DNA from: Onchocerca volvulus
Lineage: Eukaryota > Nematoda > Chromadorea > Rhabditida > Onchocercidae
Assembly: GCA_000499405.2 (NCBI GenBank)
Contig: HG738137.1
Coordinates: 11,716,121-11,780,120 of the forward strand
Length of the DNA stretch: 64,000 nucleotides
Direction: 5' to 3'
Made by a program: the position numbers and the translations under genes. Under the pieces are notes generated by a model that was not told the origin of the DNA, did not search any database, and worked only from the letters and a program-made list of their open reading frames with translations. Shown piece by piece: positions 43,919 through 54,154 of this stretch (its first letter is position 1; each line of letters begins with the position of its first letter).

Positions 43919-46900
43919 AATTATTAATTATTAATTATTATTATTATTAATTATTGTCATTATCATTATTAATTTATTATTATTAAAGAAAAGAAGGGAA
44001 GAGAGAGATGGGAGGAAGAGGGAGGGTGAGAGAAAAAAAGGAAGGCGGAGTCAATAAACCCGCCTTCTTGCCTACTTTTAGTTCTCATGCACGTGATACG
44101 TGAAAAAAGTAAGTACGTCTATATGAAAATGATGCCCTATTGGGACACAAGATTGTATCAAAATTTGAAAAGAATCGGTAGAGAACTTCCGGAGATCTGT
44201 TCGGGGTAACAGGTAGCATTTACATTTTTGTTTATAAAGATTAATGTCGTTCTTTCATTTTAGTGAAAAAAGCAGCATTTCATATCGATAATCAAGACTT
44301 GCTTGAAAAGGTCGAATGTGTCCTTCGAAAGGATAGAATTGATTTGAAGCGAGGTGTTGATCAGCAGTCAATAGCTGTTTTGAGTAGAGCTCTGAAAGGT
44401 ATTGTCTGTAGTGATAAATATTAAACATTAGTTGTTATATCTATTTATATTCATTTGTGTTAAATATAAATTTGGTAATTCGGAGGTAGTAACATTTCAT
44501 ATTGGAATTTATCTTCACATGTCTTTCCTTTCATTCGTACATTTTCTTCGTCGTATGATGCAACTAATTATTGTCAATAGAAAGAGAATTCGATTGTATG
44601 GATTCGTGAGAAAAAGTTGTCTTTGCTGTACTAGGTAGATTTTTTAACTATGTCGCGAAGTCGGATTTTTGATTTTAATGTCTTTATAGTTGTTTCTTTA
44701 ATTCACTGTATAAAACTTGAAAAAAGTTTGATTGCAGGGTTATATGTACTTTGTAATTATGGTAAAAAGCGTGCATTCACTGTTGCAGGTGTTTCGAAGG
44801 AAAATGCACGAACATCAAAGTACAATTTTGTGATCACTCTTTTATTTATTACTATTATGTACAAGATATCTTTTTTTTTATGTTTTATTTTTTTAAGGTT
44901 AGTTACCAAAAGCGGTGAAATGTCAGTTGAAAAGTATTTCGAGATGAAATATTCTATGAAACTGAAGTATCCAACATTGCCGTTAATTATGGAACGTTGT
45001 CAGCCAAAAAATAATTTTTATCCGATAGAAGTGCTGAGTGTATGTGAAAATCAGCGGGTATCCAAGGGACAACAGACATCATCTCAAGTGCAGACAATGA
45101 TTCGAGTAAGTATGAATTTCGTATGCTTAGTTTGATTGCCTTGTCGCCTTCTAAAATTGGTAATTATGACAGTTTAATTTCCAAAATTCGATCGATTTTT
45201 TCTTTTTAGAGATTATTTGCTGATTATCCTTTCTTTCCAAAATTTTGGAAAGGAAAAAATGCTTTTGTAATCGATATTGAAATCTGTTATTTGCTCGTTG
45301 ATTCTTCCATAGATCAAGGCACAATGTTACTCTCTGATATGGTAATGTCATCGAGACATTCCGATGAAATCGATTGTTTTCCTATAATTTTTTAGCTTTT
45401 TGTGTTATAAGCTTTGTCGATTAATTTTTTTTCAGGCATGTGCTACGGCTCCATCTCTTCGCTTACAGCAGACGAATGCTTTGAGTAAAGCGATGAAGCT
45501 TGATGCTACCGGGGAAAATAGATGGATGAAAAATTGCAACGTGGTTGTTACAAATAATTTGACGGTATTTGTTATTTATTTCTTTTTCTTGTGCATTGTT
45601 TAATACAAATTTCCAGGAGTGTGGATGAAATTTTTATGGTAGAAGTGAGCGGAATTTGAAGACTTTTTAAGAAAGAATTTAAAAAAGAATTCTTGAATTA
45701 TCATATTCCCACTGTTTCTTATGCTTCTGAAATGTGTCTCAGCTACGTCGAAAGTAATATATCAAACGAGTTGGGATGGCCTTGGTCCTTGAACTAATAA
45801 AATTAAGTGAAATTGCTTTTCTTTTTTGAGATTTTTTTTTTTGCTGCAAAAAAGGATTGTGTTTTTTTTTTATAGTTCCCGGCAAGAGTACTTCCTACAC
45901 CAGCAATTGAATATCGTATTAATGGATGGGTGAAACCCAATGAGAAGGTAAGCAGAGATTTAAGTTGGTGTCTTTTTTTTTTAATTAGTTTCTTTACAAG
46001 TTTTCAGCGGTTTATTTGGAAGGTTTGAGGTTATTACTTTCTGAAATAATTTCAAACTCTAACATCAACTGGCTTTTTATGTTGAATGTTTACACGAATC
46101 ATATTTTTAATATTAAGACTTCGTGGATGACTGGAAGAAATCAGTATCTGATTCCCGCTGTTTGCAATAAATGGTATGCGGTGGCGTTAATGGGTCCACG
46201 AGAAGGGCGAATGAATGAAAATCTATTCCGGTGTGGTTTTTAAATGTTACTCATGTCTTAATTTAAGCTTATCGTGTAGGGGAAAAATGAATTCACTGAA
46301 AACACATTCGTTAAAGAAACAAATATCTGGAAATGTATCACTAAGGATGTTCTTAATGTCTTCTCAGCAATATATTTCAATGATTTAATGAAATATTTAT
46401 AGTAATTACATACGCATCTTCCTGCAAGATTGCCGTCAGCATGGCATGCAAATGAGCGAACCTCTTGGATGTGAATATATTCGCCGTGCAAATCAGCAGG
46501 ATGTTGAACCACTGATAATAAAAGCCAAAAATTTGGGTGCAACATTCATTCATTTTGTGACTGCCGATGAATTAAATTACCATGGTGATTATTTCCTGAA
46601 ATATATTTTTCCTTACATTGTAGCAGTCTCGAAAATACTTTATGAACAATATGTTTTTCAAATTTGCTTTTCGAGTTTGAGAAAATATTTCTTTAATTCA
46701 ATTTTTTCTTTCATTCACCTTCAATTCTTTTATGCACGTTTCTATGTCTTCTTTATTAAAATTATCACATCCTATCTTGAATTTTTGTTGAGTTTTAAAC
46801 GGCGGTTTTAAAGGAGATTCTTAATCGTTGATTTGTATGCTCATAAGATAACAGTGTGATTACACTTCAGCATTTTCCGAGATTTATAAATGGTAATAGC

Positions 46901-49453
46901 TACTTAATTCGTCGTTACATTCAGATTTTGCTCTTGATTGCAGTTTTAGTTTCCCCTGTCGAAAATATTTTAGATTTTCTTATCGTGATGGTAGAGTATT
47001 TCAAACATATATCTCATTTCTTTTCAATTTTTCGTCGATGTTCGTTTCATGTACCTCATTGTTGATGAGGATTTTAGGATCTTTATTTGTGGGATATATT
47101 TGGAGTTTCAGATGGGATTTATACAAGAGTGGAGTTTTTCAGGATACATGAAATATATTGAGTCAAGAGAACAAGTTGTTACGCAGGATTTGAAAGCAAC
47201 AACTGCAGTAGCAGTAGCAGTGCAAAACAAGCGTCAAACGCTTGAGAATATTGTGAATAAAGCGAATATTAAATTGGGTGGACTGAATTATTCAGTCCAT
47301 CTTGAAACGAAGTGACTCCTTTTCGTCTATTTTTATTCTTTCTTGCTATTATTTTTGAAAATCTCCACTTAAAATAATAAATGTGTCTATTTTTGAAGCA
47401 ATGTACGTTATTTCAGCTGTGACAATTGGTTAATGAAGGCTGGATTTCTCATCGTGGGCTTGGATATTGCACATCCTGCTGTTTCCATGGTATCTAAAAA
47501 AGACCGAAATATTGTTCCATCAGTTATTGGTGTAAGTAGCACTTCTTTAGATGTTTTTGGATGAAGTTTTTAATTTTCGTAATTAACAAATTATGAATGT
47601 CTTAAATGCTTCACTTCTGAATTCCAGACTATTAAGATTTTTCTTTCCAGTATTCAGCGAATATAAAGAAACATCCATTGGATTTCATCGGCGGATATCG
47701 CTACGGCAAGGCAGAAATGGAAGAGGTTTGCTCGCTTTTATTATTTATCATTTGATAATACTAGAATATCATTTATTACTGAATCTAGTTTCAATCTCAG
47801 GCAAATGGTAAACATTGAATTCAGTCAGTGAGATATAAAACTATATAATTTTGTGACAGAAGTAAAGATACAATATTCGTATTTTGATAGTGTTTTCATA
47901 AATAACAACAGCTTTTATACGTTATGATCTCTAGCTGGTAGACGATACGATGCAAGAAATTTTCTCATATATATTACGTTATTATAAGACAAGTCGTGGA
48001 GAGCCACCAAAACATTTATTTGTGATTCGAGATGGCGTATCCGCAGGGCAGTATAAATATGTCTGTCCTTTCTTTATATAATTTTTTATTGTATTTCTAC
48101 GAATTTTAAGCTTAAGTCTACTAATTTATTTGCAATATTTGGTTCGAATTTCGAAAAGATAGTAATTGGTAATTTTTCTATATTTCGTATGAAAGAATTT
48201 CGCTTTTTGATCTGTTCAGGTTATGAATACCGAGGTACAGCAAATTAAGAAAGCGTGCCAAATGGTTGGAGGACCTAATTTCTGTCCCCACATCACTTTC
48301 ATTGTGCTCACGAAGATGCACAATGTGCGCTTATATAAGAAGGTTGATTAAATTCTTAAAATTTTTGCTTGAGACTGAAAGGTTTTTTCAAAGGATTTGA
48401 TTATTAAGGCACAATTGATGTATGTGCTTTTCAATTCATGCTACATTGGGAAGTTTAATTTAATAATCTTTTGTTCACGGAATGGAATATCTGTTTGTAG
48501 TCTGAAGATATTTTATTTTGACTTAATTCTTTTCGGTTCAAAATGTAATATTTTGTAGAACATTCGCAAGCAGGAAAGACCAGCGGAACAAAACATAAAG
48601 CCAGGTACCATTATCGATAAGCATGTGGTTAATCCCGTTCTGAATGAATTTTATTTGAATTCGCATTCGGCTTTTCAGGTTTATTGCAATTCCTTTTGTA
48701 ATTAGATATCTATGTAGTAAGCTTCAAATTTTTTTTTTTTGAAGATCTGATATTAAATTTCCATCTCAAACACAAAAACATACACCAGATTCCCATCTAA
48801 AATACAAAAAAAAAAATTCCACATCAACGCTTATAACTCATTTATATCGCATTGCTTATTGTCTCACTGAATAAAGTATTCTCCGGGTTTGTCTTCTGTG
48901 CCAAGAAGTAATAATAATAATGGTACAGTAATGATTATTAAGTAGTAGAAATGACTTTTCAATAATTTTCATCAGGAATTTTAGGGTACTACAAAGATAC
49001 CACGATACACGCTATTGTACGATACTTCGGACATGAAGGCAGATGTAATGCAGGGTATTGTGCATGCACTTACATATAATTTCCAGATTGTAAATATGGC
49101 TGTATCATGCCCATCACCTGTAATGATAGCTGCCCGCATGGCCAAGCGTGGTCGTTGTAATTACGTAGCTATGTAGTAAGTTTTAATTTTTATAATGCTT
49201 GATGTATAAGAATGGAGAAGTGGATGAGCTCTGTTTATTCTATGATTAAGCGCTATTTTTATGCTAAAAATTTTATGAAATCTCTTTTATTTTACATTAT
49301 GCATGTTAATTAGCTAAAATCTTGACGATTTTTAGCGGTGATGAGTCCGAGAATTCTGATAATGGTAGTGGCATTGAAAAAGATTTGACCCAACTGAATA
49401 ATCAACTGAGCTACATTAGTAAACCGCTGGAAGCTGTACGGTTCAATGCTTGA
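36961..49453 (+). CDS. divergent (nematode-type) Argonaute, complete, 931 residues
   Basis: Small-RNA-guided silencing protein. Twenty-two exons: 36961-36967, 37430-37479, 37612-37823, 38150-38315, 38685-38765, 39179-39315, 39710-39894, 44264-44398, 44738-44819, 44898-45105, 45436-45564, 45876-45947, 46118-46230, 46403-46584, 47143-47311, 47417-47531, 47651-47725, 47935-48060, 48220-48342, 48559-48678, 48985-49175, 49336-49453. Order: N domain (about 20-215), linker 1 split by the Helitron-bearing intron, PAZ (about 290-420), MID, PIWI (about 640-895). PIWI shows GLDIAHP (Asp659), an EELVDD glutamate-finger candidate (Glu706), IRDGVSAGQ (Asp739) and VHALTYNF (His856, spaced differently from AGO2). 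The NFQIVN...CPSPVMIA segment resembles worm secondary (WAGO/CSR-like) Argonautes rather than ALG-1/2 or PRG-1, but I cannot place it in a subfamily. Exon 2 has a second in-phase donor at 37453 (GTGAGA) whose use would drop nine residues. The C-terminal tail after VAMYGDE is acidic and hydrophilic. Confidence 0.92.
39997..40040 (+). mobile_element. 3' terminus of a Helitron (hairpin plus CTAA)
   Basis: GGCCAAGC (40011-40018), loop TCC and GCTTGGCC (40022-40029) form a perfect 8-bp GC-rich hairpin, followed after seven bases by CTAA (40037-40040). A hairpin 10-12 bases before a CTRR end is the defining 3' end of Helitron rolling-circle transposons, and the preceding GGATCA fits known insect and worm copies. 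The rest of this element is not visible to the left, where intron 7 of the Argonaute gene begins only about 100 bases away. It is therefore a truncated copy. Confidence 0.65.
40126..40179 (+). repeat. left copy of subterminal inverted repeats of the Helitron (partners at 43669-43767)
   Basis: TGCATTCGAGTACGCGCATG plus TTTTTA here matches, inverted, TGCATTCGAATAGGCACGTG plus TTTTTA (43669-43695 read on the minus strand) at 22 of 26 positions. It also matches a second inverted copy reading TGCATTCGAATTGGCGCGTG plus TTTTTAAA (about 43729-43755). An AAATTTC word flanks both the left copy and the first right copy. Confidence 0.7.
40715..43481 (+). pseudogene. broken Helitron Rep/Pif1-like helicase
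   Basis: Helitron proteins join a rolling-circle replication initiator to a Pif1-family DNA helicase. Recognisable pieces in order: the cysteine-containing block CLHCTALKFNEETKGICC near 40830-40880; KLSQLEELPEPLKTLLAG (40905-40960); a jump to NTVTRNDGYPSYRR (about 41089); VHLAVHPENGERVYF (41403-41447); a block ending HQIRTLFAIIV; Walker A GAPGGTGKT (42278-42304); Walker-B-like DECTVTHNKS (about 42520); and the C-terminal LFPIRLAFPFTMSK. Most of the Rep catalytic region is missing between the second and third pieces. Reading frames change repeatedly, once at a 17-A run near 40890. Stops interrupt the frame, including TAG just before the Walker-B DE where the family normally has Trp. It is inactive. 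The surrounding open frames in other phases are fragments of the same gene. Confidence 0.88.
43775..43985. repeat. TTA/TTATTA-rich microsatellite
   Basis: About 210 bases of (TTA)n, TTATTATTTA, TTAATTA and TGTCATTA units, followed by a purine-only stretch (AAGAAGGGAAGAGAGAG...) to 44040. It marks the right side of the Helitron-bearing part of the Argonaute intron. Confidence 0.9.
44041..44067. repeat. 8-bp GC-rich hairpin at the right of the insertion
   Basis: GAAGGCGG and CCGCCTTC flank an 11-base AGTCAATAAAC loop. It resembles the hairpin at a Helitron 3' end, but the bases after it (TTGCCTACTTTTAG) contain no CTRR at the expected distance. It may be a decayed end or unrelated. Confidence 0.45.
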
Positions 49454-52400
49454 TTGCCATCGGAATCAGTACCAAGATCTTTTCTGTACATATCAATTCT
49501 TTTCTCATTTGTTATTGTTTGCATTTGTTATTCATTGTTATTAGCTTTTAATATTATTGTTTTTACTGAATTTACGCATTAATTTCAAATGAGTTTAGTC
49601 CTTATTTATTTTAATCAATTCATTAATCAGTTTTTTGTTTCCTCCAAAAAATTTATTGATTTTTTTGTGCTGTCATATTTTCACGTTACTGATAACTTTT
49701 GTGAAATTTCTTCTACCTGTTTTGGCAACATTGTACATACTTTCATGAATATTTGAACTTGTATATCATTTACTCTATATCGCAGATGAATCACTTTTCT
49801 TTTCTTTTTGTCGTCCGACTGCAATTTTTACAAATAACTTTGTTTCAGAAAACAAATTATCACTTTTCTTCTGTTTTTCGGTTGTTTCGCGAGATAATGT
49901 AACAATGGGGAATTTGTTGCATCAGTTCCAAAAATTGAAAGAAAATCTTACATTCTTAATTCTTTTTTGTTCCTGATTTTATTTTTCCGTGAATAAATTT
50001 TTTGTTGTTTTGCGAGACAGTGTCACAATCTGAAATTCTTTATTCTCACTTTCAGAAATTGGAGGGAAGTCTTTTGTTAATTTATTCCCCATATTCGTTG
50101 AATTCTTCATGGGAATATATCGGGGAGAAATCCGTGAAAAAATGGAGAATTGACATCAAGGCACATAGCTTTTAAAATCTCTTGAAATCTTGTTCAACTG
50201 CAATTTTTTTTTTTTTCTTTTGACATCTCCAAGTTCGCAACTATTGTAATCAATATGCCATTAATTATAGCAGTAGATCCAAAAGTGTTTTTGTGAGAGC
50301 TGTTTGAATTCTTATAATTGCGAACCCAGGAATTACCGCATTGCTGTTTTAAATCTGAAAATTAATCAAATATTAGATTAGTACTGCTTCTCTATTTTAT
50401 GTCCTTTTTAAAATTATACGGAACATGAATTCCTTTTCTTTTTCGAAATTTTAAAACTGCCCGCAGCTTTATTGAAAGGAAGCGGAAGCTCCGTGGAACT
50501 TTGTCAAATCTTCTAATTTTAGTTTTGCAGCACACTGAAATCAGTTCATGATCGAGTTGATAGCATGAAATTCGCGTTAAATTAGTCCTTTGAAATGGAT
50601 TTTACAATTATTTGGTTGATATAAAAAAATAATTTGGATCAATTCGATGGAGATAGTGCCCTCTGGTGACAGTCATCCATCCTTTTTTTTTCTAACTTTA
50701 TTTTTTGTATATGCAAAGGATCTTTTCAAGTCAATTTATGTAATTTGAAAATTTCAAGAATGTCAAGTGAATGGAAAAAAATGGTATAAATTAGCACTAA
50801 TTCATTTTAATATTTTCTTCTCAGCTAATCGGCATAATTCGAATCGATTCCACATCCTCAATGATGGAAGTTCTCCATAAATTCATGAAAGGCTAAATTT
50901 ATTCAACAGTAGTCCCTAATTGATAGAATTTTATAATATGCAAAAAATTCAAATAATAGTAATTTCTTCCTGATCTCTCTCTCTCTCCCTCTCCCTCTCT
51001 CTCTCTTTCTCTCTCTCTCTATATATATATATTATGACGTGAATCATTTCAATTATCAATTTCATTTAAACGTTATTTTCCAATATTTAATTCAAAACGA
51101 AAATGTTGACTCATTTTTGCTCAAATAAACCAACAAATGTAGTGCTGTTCGTAATAGATTGAAAGATTTCTTAGATTCATTTTTTTTTTTTCTTTCTTAA
51201 CATTTCCAGAAAAGTTTCTTCAAATAAGTTTTTTTTTTCGATACAAATCTATTTTATTAGTCATCATGGAATCCACAAATAGAAAATGACCATAATGAAA
51301 AGATTGATTCGGATTTATTATTGATCTTCTTTGAAAAATCGAAAAATCACACTCTTTTTAGGTGTATGTGAAGAAATAAAATATATAATAATTAATTATG
51401 ACATCTTTGCGTATTTAAAGAATTGCATTCTTTCTTGTTAAGATATGTGCGTTCCAAAATTTGATGTCACATAATTTATTGAATGAAATTTTACGAATAG
51501 AAAAACAAATTAATGGAGACAAAACTTTTAAATAATGAAAACTTGAGAAAAAATAATTCCATTTGTAGTAATAATTCTTGTGGAATTAGCATCTCACTAT
51601 GATTCCAATGAGAAACTAAAATTCATCACATTTTCAGAAATATCGAAAGTGATTCATCACTCCTTTTTCTACCAGTTTTATTATTTGATTTGATAAGTGA
51701 ACGAAAGGGAATACAACAAAGAAAATGAGTAAGCAGATAATTATTGAGAAAAATCAAACATACAAATTTGATTTCTCCTCTTTCACATCCTCAAATGGCA
51801 GTGAATTTTGACTAGATATAAATAAATTACTTTTTTAAATTAAAAGACAAAAATATATGAAAAAATAATAAAATGACAAGTATAGATTGAAGAAATCAAT
51901 CATCCCACGAATTTTACAACAAAAATTTCACTTATAAAAAGAGAAACAGAAATAAAGACAATCTATTTTTTTAAATATTTAATCCTTTCAGCATTAACAA
52001 TTCACCATTCTTTTGAAAACCCTTAATTTATCCTTATCATCGAATTTTTATTAACTATTCGCTTAAACTCTTTTTTAATTTCTACTTAAATATATACGTC
52101 CCGCACTTTCAACTCTCCATTTAATTCAAATTAAGGGCAACATACGGCTCTAGAAGAAATCTAGAAGGATTTCTAAATTTCTATTCCTTTATAACAATTC
52201 GACCTCATTCTATTATATCGATTTTTACATGTCATTTGTTATTACTGTCCTCATACGAAATCTGAATTTTTCGAGACATCTAAGATGCACATAGCAATTT
52301 TTTGAAATTTACCATTAATAAGAATCACGTAATTTACCCAATACTCTGATGATCTTAAGGTCATCTTATGACTAGAGTATCAACTAAGGGTAAATTTCTG

Positions 52401-53822
52401 TGGAAAAAATCAGCAAAAACATCAAGAATGACGGAATAATTTTCATTGCTTTACCAATTTATACCTAATAAATATTTATTCAACAATTAGAATAACATTA
52501 CGAAATCCAATCTAGTTACTCATTTCAATTTTCAACAGTCTATATATCTGTTATAATGACTAACAATGAAAGGCATACATCAATGAGCAACATGTTCATA
52601 TCGTAACCTGTTTAAATATGAAGAAAAAAAAAAAAAAAGAGGAAGACGGAAGAGTGATTCGGGAAAGTATAATTTTATGAATGAGATTTTCAATAATATT
52701 ATCCAAACGGACAATGAAACAATCATTCCAATCTCAAAATTAGATATATAAATAGCTTACTAAATGAAAAGCTAAAAAAAGAGATAGTTCATCTATTTAA
52801 CTTTTATACAGCAAGAATTTACTATACAATATAATTTTTCACAAGACAAAAATACCACTTCATCCTATCCATGTCTAATCCAAATTGGATTTAATCAAAA
52901 TAAATTTTTAACTTTAATAGTAGATTAACCACCCATTTACCAAATAAATAAAGATTCTAACCCCCGTTGATTGTTTCAACCTACAAACAAATTGAACAAA
53001 ATGATTTCATTGTTAGTTCCTGAACTATTCCCGAAAAATTTCACGTCAGTCTGTGTGCAATACTTAGTTTATTATTTTGAGAAATGATCTCCATCGTATA
53101 CTATACAAGTTGGTGTGATGAAGCATCCATTCTGCTAAATTAGCAGACAATAATTTTCGTTGTATCGTTGCTTTGATTCAGGCAGATGACGCATGCAACA
53201 TATCATTATTCAGATCGGTTGATCTGTTGCAGAAGTCATGCATTTCATGCTAACCTAATTTTAAAGATGTTTAAAAATTCGAATGTGAAGTAATACTGAA
53301 AGAGGAAAATGTATAAGTATAAATTTTCAATGTCCATTTTAAACTGAATACAAAAAAGGATAAGAGAGGATAAGCAATAAATATGCACAATTCAATAATA
53401 CTATTCCAATAAAAAAATAGAAAACTAAAGAGTCATGATATTAAATCAGTAATCATTAGCATTTGACAGCTGATAATTTAACGAAATTTTGAAATAAATA
53501 TTGTTTTAATAATAACAAACATAATGACGAATACTATGAAGTCTCAGAAGACCTAAAATCTTCGTTAAAAATCCGATTTTAGATTTCAAATCCATACAAC
53601 ACTGATGTGCTTAACAGAAACAGAAAGTCAATGTAACACTTGTGAGAAACGCTAATTATATTAATTTTGTACCTGTTTAGACTAGAAAAAAAGCAAAATT
53701 TGCTCCTCGTCATAACAATTGAAAGTAATAAGTAGAAAATCGTTCAAATTTAAGAAATTTAAAGCCAACTTGAGCATACCTCCCTGAATTGCTTGATCAG
53801 CCGCATGTCATTTGGACATCGA
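49454..53822. other. convergent intergenic region between the Argonaute and BRE-4-like genes
   Basis: No exons recognised. It holds both 3' UTRs, a CT/AT compound microsatellite (50975-51034) and otherwise AT-rich unique-looking DNA with scattered homopolymer runs. Within 53766-53810 a short minus-strand frame in another phase (reading NRRYNYEKKVLRN) looks protein-like, but it overlaps the true 3' end of the glycosyltransferase and cannot be spliced to it. Confidence 0.65.
50975..51034. repeat. (CT)n-(AT)n compound microsatellite
   Basis: CT repeats interrupted by CCCTCTCCCTCT and TTT, passing directly into ATATATATAT. It is likely to vary in length. Confidence 0.93.
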
Positions 53823-54123
53823 TCAACATTTCGTAAAACCTTCTTCTCGTAGTTGTACCTTCGATTCCTGTTCGAATAATTTTACCTTGATATGTGTATA
53901 CAAAGGGAAAAAATGCAAACTGTAACACTCATATTTTAAAGATGAAATACCATCCGTCTGTTGCCGCACCTTTGTTTTGGCTAATAAATCGTATCGACAT
54001 CTGAAATGAATTTCTCTTCTGAGATAGTTTTCATACCAAAATTCGCAATACTTAATCGAATATTAAAAAGAAAAAATTGGAAATCCTGGATCCAAAAAAT
54101 TGAATATTAAAAAGAAAAAATGA

Positions 54124-54154
<31 letters not shown>

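Noticed and set aside
44041..44100. right end of the Helitron placed at the GAAGGCGG/CCGCCTTC hairpin
   Set aside because: No CTRR follows at 5-12 bases, so I left the right boundary undefined and list the hairpin only as a repeat.
44650..45135. 161-codon open frame taken as a single gene
   Set aside because: It is two true Argonaute PAZ exons (44738-44819 and 44898-45105) with the short introns between and around them happening to lack stops. The intron parts encode low-complexity Phe/Ile.
53766..53873. extra minus-strand exon reading NRRYNYEKKVLRNVDRC
   Set aside because: Joining it would need an 18-base intron (GTAAAATTATTCGAACAG) and does not keep the frame. The continuous frame instead gives the expected family C-terminus and stop at 53825-53823.
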